From DATBDM01 sp036269915 (GTDB lineage Bacteria; Actinomycetota; Thermoleophilia; Solirubrobacterales; Solirubrobacteraceae): 12,722 nt of DNA. Location: assembly GCA_036269915.1 (NCBI GenBank), contig DATBDM010000290.1, positions 1 to 12,722 of the forward strand, written 5' to 3'. How positions within the stretch are numbered: the stretch's first letter is position 1; every line of letters starts with the position of its first letter. The notes beneath the pieces are model-generated. The model worked only from the letters and a program-made list of their open reading frames with translations. It made no database searches and was not told the origin of the DNA. The position numbers were made by a program, and so were the translations under genes. Shown here piece after piece: positions 5,210-12,060 of this stretch.

Positions 5210-7423
5210 ATGCGCCGCTCGGGATCCCTCCTCGCCGCCGTCGCCGCGGCCCTGCTCACCGCCGCGCCCGCCGCTGCCGATCGCGGCTCCCTGTACCGCG
5301 GACCGGGGCCGCGCCCCGGCCCCGCCGCGCTCTACGCGAAGCCCGCGCGCGCGCCCCAGCTTACCAACGCCGCGCCGTTCGCGGCCAAGCCGATCCTCGT
5401 CTCGGGGGCGAGCGCCTATCGCGCGGGCGAGTTCCTGTACCAGGACTTCCTCTACGACGATCACGGCGCGCGGCTGGGCCAGGACCCGACCGATCCGAGT
5501 GCGAGCGCGGACACGTTCTCCAAGCCCAACGGCACGTACACCTACCCGACCGATCCGGTGTACGGCGCCAACGCGGCCGACCTCGTCGAGCTGCGCGTCA
5601 AGCCGACCGCCGACGCGACGCTGTTCCGGCTTACGCTGAACACGCTCCACGACGCGGGCAGGGTCGCCGCGACGATCGCCATCGGCTCCTCCGCGACGCC
5701 CCGCCTCTTCCCCTTCGGCGCCAATGCGACCGCGCCGGCGCAAGTGTTCCTGACCGTCCACGGCGCGACCGCCGACCTGCGCGACGCGCTCACCGGCCTC
5801 GCGCCCGCGGGCGGCGCGCCGAGCGCGTCGGTCGACGCCCGGCGCCGCCAGATCACCGTGTCCGTCCCGCGCTCGGCCTGGAACCCGGGGACGAGCACGG
5901 TGCGCCTCGCCGCGGGCGTCGGGCTGTGGGACCAGGCGGCCGGCCGCTACCTGATCCCCGGTCCGTCGGCGACGGCGAGCACGCCCGGCGGCGCCGGGGT
6001 CGATCCGCTCGCGCCCGCGTTCTTCAACGTCGCCTTCCGCGGCGCCGAGCCGCTGCCCGAGGTCTCGGACACCGCGAGCGTGCTCGCCGACCCGAGCTGG
6101 TGGCGCGACAAGCTCCAGGGCAATGCCCTGCGCACCGGCGACCTCAGCCCGTTTCACACCGACGTCGACTTCGGCAAGCTGGCGGCCGGGACGACCGACG
6201 ACTCGCAGGTCCCGGAGACCGGCGCCTTCGACCGCATCCTCGCCTCGCGCTACGAGCCGTCGCAGGGCGTCGACTACACGAAGAGCTGCCAGTCCTCGGC
6301 CGGCTGCGAGGGCGAGCTGCGCGGGCGGTTGCAGCCGTACGCGATCTACGTCCCGAAGGCGACCGACAAGCGCGGCCGGCGCGGGCTGACGCTGCTGCTG
6401 CACTCCCTCGGCGCCAACTACAACCAGTTCGCCGGCTCGCGCAACCAGGCGCAGTTCGGCGACCGCACGGGCGGACACGTGATCATCACGCCGACCGGCC
6501 GCGGCCCCGACGGCTGGTACTACGACCACGCCGGCGCGGACACCTTCGAGGTCTGGGCAGACGTCGCGCGCCGCTACCGGCTCGACCCGGCGCGAACGGA
6601 CATCGCCGGCTACTCGATGGGCGGCTACGGCACGTACAAGTTCGCGTCGCAGTTCCCGGACCTGTTCGCGCGCGCGCAGCCGACGGTCGGGCCGCCCGGC
6701 CTCGGGATCTGGGCGCCGCCGAACCCGCCGCAGCCCGGCGGCGACCAGTCGCTCACCTTCCGCCAGCTCGCCTCCCTGCGCCACATCCCGTTCTTGATCT
6801 GGGACGCGGTCGGCGACCAGCTGGTGCCCTACCCCGGGCCGGTGAAGCAGGCGCAGGGCTTCGACGAGCTCGGCTACCGCTACGAGTTCGACTCCTTCGC
6901 GCCCGCGGACCACCTCGCGCTCGCCGCCAACGACCAGTTCGCGCCCGCCGCGGCCTTCCTCGGCAACCACCGTGTGCACCGCAACCCGGCGCACGTCACC
7001 TTCGTGCGCAACCCGACCATGGACTTCGCGGAGGACCGGACGAAGGCCGACCACGCCTACTGGCTGTCGGGCATCCGCCTGCGCGACGGCTCGGGCCCCG
7101 CGCCGCTCGGCAGCGTCGACGCCCGCTCGCGCGGCTTCGGCCGCGACGACGCGCCCGCCAGGGCCCAGACGCGCGGCAGCGGGACGCTCCCGCCGGGCAA
7201 CCTGGGGACGATCGCGTACACGTCGCAGCAGCGCACGTGGGGGAAGGCACCGCGGTCCGAGCGCGCGAACGCGCTGCGCATCCGGCTCACCAACGTCCGC
7301 CGCGTCACCGTGCACCCGAAGCGGGCAAGGCTCACCTGCGCAGCGCGCGTGACGCTGCGCTCCGACGGCCCGGCCGCCGTGAAGCTCGCCGGCTGCCACC
7401 GCACCGTACGGCGAGCGCGCTAG
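5210..7423 (+). CDS. Large secreted alpha/beta-hydrolase (esterase or peptidase-like)
   Basis: A 737-residue exported protein. Residues 1-23 are a signal peptide (RRSGS, Ala/Leu-rich core, AAPAAA before the cut). Residues about 60-285 form a beta-rich region that looks like a DOMON-type, glucodextranase C-terminal-like binding module, with strands around 125-235; this is inference. The hydrolase domain spans about 345-585, with HSLGANYN (398-405) near the expected oxyanion loop. It has the nucleophile elbow GYSMGGYG (467-474, S469), a likely acid at D536 (VGDQLVP) and a likely base at H568 (PADHLAL). A C-terminal beta-rich domain (about 590-737) ends in a basic tail, with C710 and C729 placed for a disulfide; C360 and C366 may form another. 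The elbow and overall order recall secreted esterases and prolyl-oligopeptidase-like hydrolases; the substrate is unknown. ATG 5210 is chosen because a signal peptide begins there; the open frame upstream is only antisense to the protease gene. Its stop overlaps the stop of the convergent gene. Confidence 0.88.
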   Translation: MRRSGSLLAAVAAALLTAAPAAADRGSLYRGPGPRPGPAALYAKPARAPQLTNAAPFAAKPILVSGASAYRAGEFLYQDFLYDDHGARLGQDPTDPSASADTFSKPNGTYTYPTDPVYGANAADLVELRVKPTADATLFRLTLNTLHDAGRVAATIAIGSSATPRLFPFGANATAPAQVFLTVHGATADLRDALTGLAPAGGAPSASVDARRRQITVSVPRSAWNPGTSTVRLAAGVGLWDQAAGRYLIPGPSATASTPGGAGVDPLAPAFFNVAFRGAEPLPEVSDTASVLADPSWWRDKLQGNALRTGDLSPFHTDVDFGKLAAGTTDDSQVPETGAFDRILASRYEPSQGVDYTKSCQSSAGCEGELRGRLQPYAIYVPKATDKRGRRGLTLLLHSLGANYNQFAGSRNQAQFGDRTGGHVIITPTGRGPDGWYYDHAGADTFEVWADVARRYRLDPARTDIAGYSMGGYGTYKFASQFPDLFARAQPTVGPPGLGIWAPPNPPQPGGDQSLTFRQLASLRHIPFLIWDAVGDQLVPYPGPVKQAQGFDELGYRYEFDSFAPADHLALAANDQFAPAAAFLGNHRVHRNPAHVTFVRNPTMDFAEDRTKADHAYWLSGIRLRDGSGPAPLGSVDARSRGFGRDDAPARAQTRGSGTLPPGNLGTIAYTSQQRTWGKAPRSERANALRIRLTNVRRVTVHPKRARLTCAARVTLRSDGPAAVKLAGCHRTVRRAR
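7420..7423. other. CTAG shared by two convergent stop codons
   Basis: The palindromic tetramer supplies TAG for the plus-strand hydrolase (7421-7423) and TAG for the minus-strand peptidase-like gene (7422-7420). The two coding regions overlap by four bases tail to tail, leaving no space for a terminator between them. Confidence 0.9.
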
Positions 7424-8217
7424 AGCCCCGGGCCGAACTCGTCGCGCAGCCGCTGCACCGCCCGCATCTCGCGGATGGCGTCGGCGACCTCGCGTGCCCC
7501 GTGCTCCTTCGCGCCGAGGAGGTCCGGCACGAGCCGGCGGCGCACCAGCTCGCCCGCGACGGCGTCGCAGCGGTCGGCGCCGGCGCCGGGGCGCGACGAC
7601 ACGACACGGACCAGCGCGTCGTCCTCGAACAGGAGCCCGACACCGTCGTCGGCGGCCCAGCCGCCCGGCAGCGCGCCGCTGCGGATCGCGTCGAGCCAGA
7701 CGGGCAGCCGCTCCGGCTCGCCGTCGGCGTGCACGGTCAGCGAGCCCTTCAGCAGGCCGAGTCCCGCGATCGTCTGCGGCAGCCCGCTCGACCGCGTCAC
7801 CCCGCCCTCGAACCAGCACATCGCGCCGGCGCTCAACCCGGCCAGCACGACCCCGCGATGCCAGGCGAGCTCGAGGATCCGGTCGAGGTCATGCGCCTGC
7901 CAGATCGCCAGCAGGTTGCGCATCGAGCCGCCGCCGATGTAGAGCACGTCCTGCGCGAGCAGCACGTCCTCGAGCGGCCGGCGGTCGCCGTGCAGGCGGA
8001 ACAGCGAGAGGTGCTCGGCGCGGCACGCGCGATCGCCGAAGCGGGCGTGGAAGGCGGTGATCTGCGCCGTCGGGTCGCCCGAGGCCGTCGGCATGAAGAG
8101 GATCCGCGGCTCGCGCGCGGGCGCGAGCGAGAGGATGAAGTCGTCGAGCGCGGCGTTGTCGGGCTCCATCGTGAAGCCCCCGCCGCCCATGGCGAAGATG
8201 CGGCGCGGGCCGCTCAC
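7420..8217 (-). CDS. Peptidase E-like protein (S51 / class I glutamine-amidotransferase-like fold), downstream paralogue
   Basis: A 265-residue cytoplasmic protein of the peptidase-E group; characterised members cleave Asp-X dipeptides using a serine on a nucleophile elbow. The N-terminus IFAMGGGGFTMEPDN is typical of the group, followed by FMPTASGD (41-48), VLYIGGGS (91-98) and the elbow GLSAGA (127-132) with nucleophile S129. H163 in LTVHAD is the likely catalytic histidine. No signal peptide is present. GTG 8217 is chosen because its GTGA overlaps the TGA of the upstream paralogue (stop 8216-8214), the classic sign of translational coupling; a later ATG would cut the first strand. The two genes are a tandem duplication and a two-gene operon. 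Its C-terminus carries an additional charged helix (about 235-265). The true substrate may differ from that of PepE, because actinobacterial members of this family are poorly characterised. Confidence 0.9.
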   Translation of the reverse strand: MSGPRRIFAMGGGGFTMEPDNAALDDFILSLAPAREPRILFMPTASGDPTAQITAFHARFGDRACRAEHLSLFRLHGDRRPLEDVLLAQDVLYIGGGSMRNLLAIWQAHDLDRILELAWHRGVVLAGLSAGAMCWFEGGVTRSSGLPQTIAGLGLLKGSLTVHADGEPERLPVWLDAIRSGALPGGWAADDGVGLLFEDDALVRVVSSRPGAGADRCDAVAGELVRRRLVPDLLGAKEHGAREVADAIREMRAVQRLRDEFGPGL

Positions 8218-8954
8218 GCGACGGCGGGCTCGGCGGCCCTCGCCCCGAGATACTCGGTCTGGAGCGGCGCCTCGACGACCTCGTGGCCGATCGGCTCGAC
8301 GCGGTAGGCCCGCGCGTGCGGGCGCGACGTCACGACGCGATGTAGCTCGGTGCCCTTGAAATGCAGGGCGGCGCCGTCGTCGGCGGCGTAGCCCGGCAGC
8401 ATCCCGTCGCCCACGAAGCGCGTGTACTCCTCGCGCCGCTGCGGCTCCGCGTCGTAGTGCACGCAGTTGGAGTGCGGGAGCATCCCGAGGCCGCGCACCC
8501 GGCGCGGCGCGCCATGGAACGCCGTCAGCGACTCGGCGAACCAGCACAGCGAGCCCGCCGACGGCCCGCACATGACCACTCCGCGACGCCAGGCCCGCCG
8601 CAGCGCCTGGTCGAGCCCGTGCGCGCGCCAGGTCCCGAGCAGCGACACCACGTTCCCGCCCCCGACGTAGATCAGGTCCTGCGCCAGCAGATGGGCGGCG
8701 ACGTCGCCCTCGACCGCGCCGCCGCCGCGCTCGCGCCGGAACAGCGAGACGTGGCTGGCGTCGCTGCGGCAGGCGAAGTGCCGGTAGAAGCGCACGATGT
8801 AGTGGTCGGCGTCCCCCGAGGCCGTCGGGAGGAAGCACACGCGGGGCCGCGGGACGCCGGTCAGCGAGAGCACGTAGTCGTCGAGCAGCGGATTGCCGGC
8901 CTCCATCGAGAAGCCGCCGCCGCCGAACGCCACGATCTGCGGAGGGCGTGCCAT
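8214..8954 (-). CDS. Peptidase E-like protein (S51 / class I glutamine-amidotransferase-like fold), upstream paralogue
   Basis: A 246-residue protein, the first gene of the tandem pair. It repeats the landmarks of its neighbour: IVAFGGGGFSMEAGN (7-21), FLPTASGD (41-48), LIYVGGGN (94-101), elbow GPSAGS (130-135) with S132, and H166 in NCVHYD. The two proteins align nearly throughout without large gaps, but differ at the elbow (GPSAGSLCWF against GLSAGAMCWF) and after the histidine (HYDAEP against HADGEP), where substrate choice would be expected to show. ATG 8954 precedes the first strand directly; no Shine-Dalgarno is visible, so the message may be leaderless. It diverges from the diguanylate cyclase gene. 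Its stop overlaps the start of the next gene by four bases. Confidence 0.92.
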   Translation of the reverse strand: MARPPQIVAFGGGGFSMEAGNPLLDDYVLSLTGVPRPRVCFLPTASGDADHYIVRFYRHFACRSDASHVSLFRRERGGGAVEGDVAAHLLAQDLIYVGGGNVVSLLGTWRAHGLDQALRRAWRRGVVMCGPSAGSLCWFAESLTAFHGAPRRVRGLGMLPHSNCVHYDAEPQRREEYTRFVGDGMLPGYAADDGAALHFKGTELHRVVTSRPHARAYRVEPIGHEVVEAPLQTEYLGARAAEPAVA

Positions 8955-8983
8955 GAGCGGATGATCGGGCCGGCTCGTCGGCG

Positions 8984-8997
8984 CCGGTATGTACCGG
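8984..8997. promoter_or_regulatory. Perfect 6-2-6 inverted repeat in the pepE-like / GGDEF divergent region
   Basis: CCGGTA, TG, TACCGG. It lies 30 bases upstream of the minus-strand start (8954) and about 78 bases upstream of the plus-strand start (9075), a position suited to an operator. No promoter boxes stand out on either strand, and the binding protein is unknown. The rest of the 120-base gap shows nothing further. Confidence 0.4.
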
Positions 8998-9074
8998 TGG
9001 CGAAGATGACGCCGCCAGGCTGCGCCCAGCGGCCAGTCGTCGAATTCCAGGATCGCCGGGGCCGTGCCGATCAG

Positions 9075-11003
9075 ATGGTCGTGGACCTCTGGATCCCGAC
9101 CTCGTTCGCCCTCGCCGCCGCCAGCGCGCTGGGAGCGCACCTCCGGGCCACGCGCACGGTGCGCGCGATCGGCCGCGAGCAGCGCCGCCGTGCCGACGCC
9201 TACCTCGAGATCGCCGAGGTCCTGATGGTCGCCCTCGACCCCGAGGGCCGGATCCGCATGGCCAACCGCAAGGCGTGCGAGACGCTCGGCCGCGCCGAGG
9301 CCGAGCTGCTCGGCGCCGGCTGGTTCGAGGTCGCCGTGCCCGTGGCCGAGCGCGAGATGGGCCGTGCCGCCTTCGAGTGGCTGACAGACGGCGACGTCGA
9401 GGTGGTGCGCGAGTACGAGATGGCGGTCCTGTGCGCCGACGGCTCGACGCGCCTGATCGAGTGGCACCACGCGCTGCGCCTCGACGACGACGGCCGCGTC
9501 CTGGGCACGCTCAGCTCCGGGCTGGACATCACCGAGCGCCGCGCGGCCGAGCGCCGGCTCGCCCGCGAGCAGCGCGACCTCGCCGGCCTGCGCCGCCTCG
9601 CGCAGGCCGTCGCCTCCCAGGAGGACGCGCGCAACAGCGTCGTGCGCTCGATCGCCGAGCTCACCGGCTCGGTGTTCTCCGCGCTCTGCGAGCTCGAGCC
9701 CGAGGGCGAGGCCTTGGTCGTCACCGCCTCCACGCGCGACCTGCTCATCGGCGAGCGGATCCCCATCGACGCCGACGCGCCGTCGGGCGTCGTGCGCGCC
9801 TGCCGCACGCGCTCCCCGTTCTTCGTCGGCGACGGTCGCTCGCACCCCGCCGTCAACCCGCACCTGACCGAGCTCGCCCGCGGACGGTCGTTCGTCTACC
9901 ACCCTGTCGAGGTCGCCGGCCGCGTCGCCGGCGTGCTCGTCGTCGGCTGGGCCGAGGACATCGGCAGCCTGCAGTCGCGCGAGGCCGACCTCGTCGCGCT
10001 CGCCGCCGACGAGGCCGCGGTCGCACTGCAGCGCCGGGCGACCATGCGCGAGCTCGAGGAGGCCGCGCTCACCGACGCGCTGACCGGGGTCGCCAACCGC
10101 CGCGCGTTCGACCGCGGGCTCGCCAACGAGCTCGCCCGCGCGCGCCGCTCCAAGCGGCCGTTCGCGCTCGCGGTGATGGACCTCAACGGCTTCAAGGCGC
10201 TCAACGACGCCGAGGGCCACGAGGCCGGCGACCTCGTCCTGCGCGCCGCGGCCGGCGCCTGGATCGGTGAGCTGCGGGTGACCGACACGATCGCCCGGCT
10301 CGGCGGCGACGAGTTCGCCGCGCTGCTGCCCGACTGCGACGAGGGCGACGCTCCGCTCGTCGCCGCCCGCCTGCGCCGCGACGTGCCCCACCTCGCGGGC
10401 GCGGGCGTCGGCATCGCCGTCTGGGACGGGGTCGAGGACGCGGCAGGGCTGCTGCGCCGCGCCGACCAGGCGCTCTACACCGACAAGGCGCGCCTCAGCC
10501 ACGACCGCCTGCACGACGCCGACCGCCTTGCCGCGCTGCGCGCCACCGGCCTGACCGACGGCCCGTCGCTGCCCAAGCTCGACGAGCTCTCGGGCACCGT
10601 CGCATGGGCGCTGCGCGTGCCGGTCGCCACCGTCACGCTGATCGACGACCGGCGCCAGATCTTCGCCGGCTCCTGCGGGCTCGACGACCACGTCGCCGAG
10701 GAGGGCACGCCGCTGTCGCACTCCTTCTGCCAGCACCCGGTGACCACCGGCCGCCCCCTGATCGTCTCCGACACGCGCGAGAGCCCGGTCGCCGCCGGCA
10801 ACCTGTCGGTCGAGGAGCTCGCCGTGATCGCCTACGCGGGCGTGCCGCTCATCGACCGCGACGGCCACGCGCTGGGCGCGCTCTGCGCGATCGACCACGA
10901 GCCGCGCGAGTGGGGCGAGCAGGACCTGCTCGCCCTCCGCCGCTTCGCCGAGCGCGCCGTGCTCGAGATCGAGCGCGCGTCGCAGGCGCTGTCGTCTTCG
11001 TGA
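9075..11003 (+). CDS. Membrane-anchored diguanylate cyclase, PAS-GAF-GGDEF-GAF
   Basis: A 642-residue sensor that would make cyclic di-GMP from two GTP. One hydrophobic N-terminal segment (about 5-23) may anchor it to the membrane. Next comes a PAS domain (about 41-155, ending in the usual DITERR), a GAF domain (about 166-320), and GGDEF (about 330-475) with DALTGVANRRAF, DLNGFKALND (369-378) and the intact signature GGDEF at 410-414. RVTD at 401-404 stands exactly five residues before it, matching the inhibitory RxxD site for product feedback. Unusually, a second GAF domain (about 485-638, with VTLIDDRRQIFAG and SHSFCQHPV) follows the catalytic domain, which normally ends such proteins. No EAL domain is present, and the ligands of the sensory domains are unknown. 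ATG 9075 is preferred over in-frame ATG 9006: the codons between them have many A/T third positions, unlike the gene, and the hydrophobic segment starts right after 9075. folE follows after 24 bases. Confidence 0.93.
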   Translation: MVVDLWIPTSFALAAASALGAHLRATRTVRAIGREQRRRADAYLEIAEVLMVALDPEGRIRMANRKACETLGRAEAELLGAGWFEVAVPVAEREMGRAAFEWLTDGDVEVVREYEMAVLCADGSTRLIEWHHALRLDDDGRVLGTLSSGLDITERRAAERRLAREQRDLAGLRRLAQAVASQEDARNSVVRSIAELTGSVFSALCELEPEGEALVVTASTRDLLIGERIPIDADAPSGVVRACRTRSPFFVGDGRSHPAVNPHLTELARGRSFVYHPVEVAGRVAGVLVVGWAEDIGSLQSREADLVALAADEAAVALQRRATMRELEEAALTDALTGVANRRAFDRGLANELARARRSKRPFALAVMDLNGFKALNDAEGHEAGDLVLRAAAGAWIGELRVTDTIARLGGDEFAALLPDCDEGDAPLVAARLRRDVPHLAGAGVGIAVWDGVEDAAGLLRRADQALYTDKARLSHDRLHDADRLAALRATGLTDGPSLPKLDELSGTVAWALRVPVATVTLIDDRRQIFAGSCGLDDHVAEEGTPLSHSFCQHPVTTGRPLIVSDTRESPVAAGNLSVEELAVIAYAGVPLIDRDGHALGALCAIDHEPREWGEQDLLALRRFAERAVLEIERASQALSSS

Positions 11004-11027
11004 CGCCGTCTGCCATCCTCTTGCGCC

Positions 11028-11633
11028 ATGAGCGACGTCGCTGATCTCAGCGCTCGCCTGGAGGCGCCGCCCGGCATCGACCTCCCCGCCGCCGAGGACG
11101 CCGCACGGCGGCTGCTCGAAGCGCTGGGCGCCGATCTCGAGCACGAAAGCCTCCGCGAGACTCCCCGCCGCGTCGCCGCCTCCCTGGCGGAGATGCTCAC
11201 GCCGAAGCCCTTCGAGGCGACGACGTTCCCCAACGACGAGGGCTACGACGAGCTGGTGATCGCCCGCTCGATCCCGTTCCACTCGCTGTGCGAGCACCAC
11301 GTGCTGCCGTTCTACGGCGTCGCGCACGTCGGCTACCTGCCCGGCGAGCGGATCATCGGACTCTCGAAGCTCGGCCGCGTGGTGGAGATGTTCGCCCGCC
11401 GCCTGCAGGTGCAGGAGCGCATGACCGTGCAGGTCGCGCGCTGGCTCGAGGACATGCTCGCGCCGCGGGGCGTCGGCGTCGTGCTCGAGGCCGAGCACCT
11501 GTGCATGTCGCTGCGCGGCGTGCACAAGCCCGGGACGCGCACCGTGACCTCGGCGCTGCTCGGGTGCGTCCGCGACGACGCGCGCACGCGCGAGGAGTTC
11601 CTGCGCCTCACCCGCAGTCCCGGCGAGCGATAG
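11028..11633 (+). CDS. folE: GTP cyclohydrolase I
   Basis: A 201-residue cytoplasmic enzyme that converts GTP to 7,8-dihydroneopterin triphosphate, the first step of tetrahydrofolate synthesis. The family signatures are intact: SLRETPRRVA (41-50), HSLCEHHVLPF (85-95), GLSKLGRVVE (111-120), QVQERMT (127-133) and EAEHLCMSLRGV (154-165). C88, H91 and C159 match the three zinc ligands of the Escherichia coli enzyme. The length is usual for the toroidal decamer-forming type. ATG 11028 has no visible Shine-Dalgarno. The gene lies 24 bases after the diguanylate cyclase and 3 bases before the Mop-domain regulator. No other folate gene (folP, folB, folK) is in the window. Confidence 0.98.
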   Translation: MSDVADLSARLEAPPGIDLPAAEDAARRLLEALGADLEHESLRETPRRVAASLAEMLTPKPFEATTFPNDEGYDELVIARSIPFHSLCEHHVLPFYGVAHVGYLPGERIIGLSKLGRVVEMFARRLQVQERMTVQVARWLEDMLAPRGVGVVLEAEHLCMSLRGVHKPGTRTVTSALLGCVRDDARTREEFLRLTRSPGER

Positions 11634-11636
11634 CGC

Positions 11637-12032
11637 GTGGCCGACGTCAGCATGGGCGAGGCCGCCCGCGCGATCGGCGTCAGCCTCGACACGCTGCGGC
11701 GCTGGGACCGCGCCGGCAAGCTCGAGACGGTGCGCGACGCGCGCAACCGCCGGCGGGTGCCCGAGGCCGAGGTCGCGCGGCTGAGCGCGCACCCGGCGCG
11801 CAAGCCCGCCGGCGACACCCTCTCGGCGCGCAACCGCTTCCCGGGCATCGTGCGCTCCGTCGAGGTCGCCGGCGTGATGGCGTTGGTGGAGATCGAGGCC
11901 GGCCCACACCGGATCACCGCGGCGATCACGCGCGACGCGGTCGAGGAGCTCGGCCTCGCGCCCGGCAAGCCGGCCACGGCCGCGGTCAAGGCGACCTCGG
12001 TCATGGTCGAGGCCGGCGGCGCCAGCGGCTGA
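11637..12032 (+). CDS. MerR-type helix-turn-helix fused to a molybdate-binding Mop/TOBE domain
   Basis: A 131-residue protein with two clear parts. Residues 5-50 form a MerR/excisionase-type DNA-binding helix-turn-helix (MGEAARAIGVSLDTLRRWDRAGKL, wing about 31-42). Residues about 62-126 form a single Mop domain: SARNRFPGIV (63-72), ITRDAVEELGL (97-107) and AAVKATSVMVE (115-125). That is the pattern of molbindins and of the TOBE domain in ModE and ModC, which bind molybdate or tungstate between subunits. It is probably a transcription factor or oxyanion store responding to molybdate. GTG 11637 begins 3 bases after the folE stop, so translation is likely coupled; in-frame ATG 11652 would clip five residues before the helix-turn-helix. 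In other bacteria such fusions lie beside modABC transport genes, but none is visible here, so its target is unknown. Confidence 0.9.
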   Translation: MADVSMGEAARAIGVSLDTLRRWDRAGKLETVRDARNRRRVPEAEVARLSAHPARKPAGDTLSARNRFPGIVRSVEVAGVMALVEIEAGPHRITAAITRDAVEELGLAPGKPATAAVKATSVMVEAGGASG

Positions 12033-12034
12033 CT

Positions 12035-12044
12035 CCAGCGCTGG
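12035..12044. promoter_or_regulatory. Ten-base palindrome between the Mop-domain gene and the next gene
   Basis: CCAGCGCTGG begins 2 bases after the stop of the Mop-domain gene and lies 17 bases before ATG 12061. It may be a weak hairpin or a binding site. In DNA this GC-rich a palindrome of this length may also be chance. Confidence 0.2.
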
Positions 12045-12060
12045 TGCCAAGATAAGGGGC

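Noticed and set aside
5195..7819. An 874-codon minus-strand frame opposite the secreted hydrolase
   Set aside because: The translation is repetitive Arg/Ala/Val-rich and crosses two real genes in different frames; no domain is visible.
9006..9074. N-terminal extension of the diguanylate cyclase from ATG 9006
   Set aside because: The 23 extra codons include CCA, GAA, GAT and CGT, unlike the GC-rich third positions in the gene, and have no domain role.
9075..11633. A functional link between the diguanylate cyclase and folE because both use GTP
   Set aside because: GTP is a universal substrate; closeness on the same strand with a 24-base gap is not evidence of a shared pathway.
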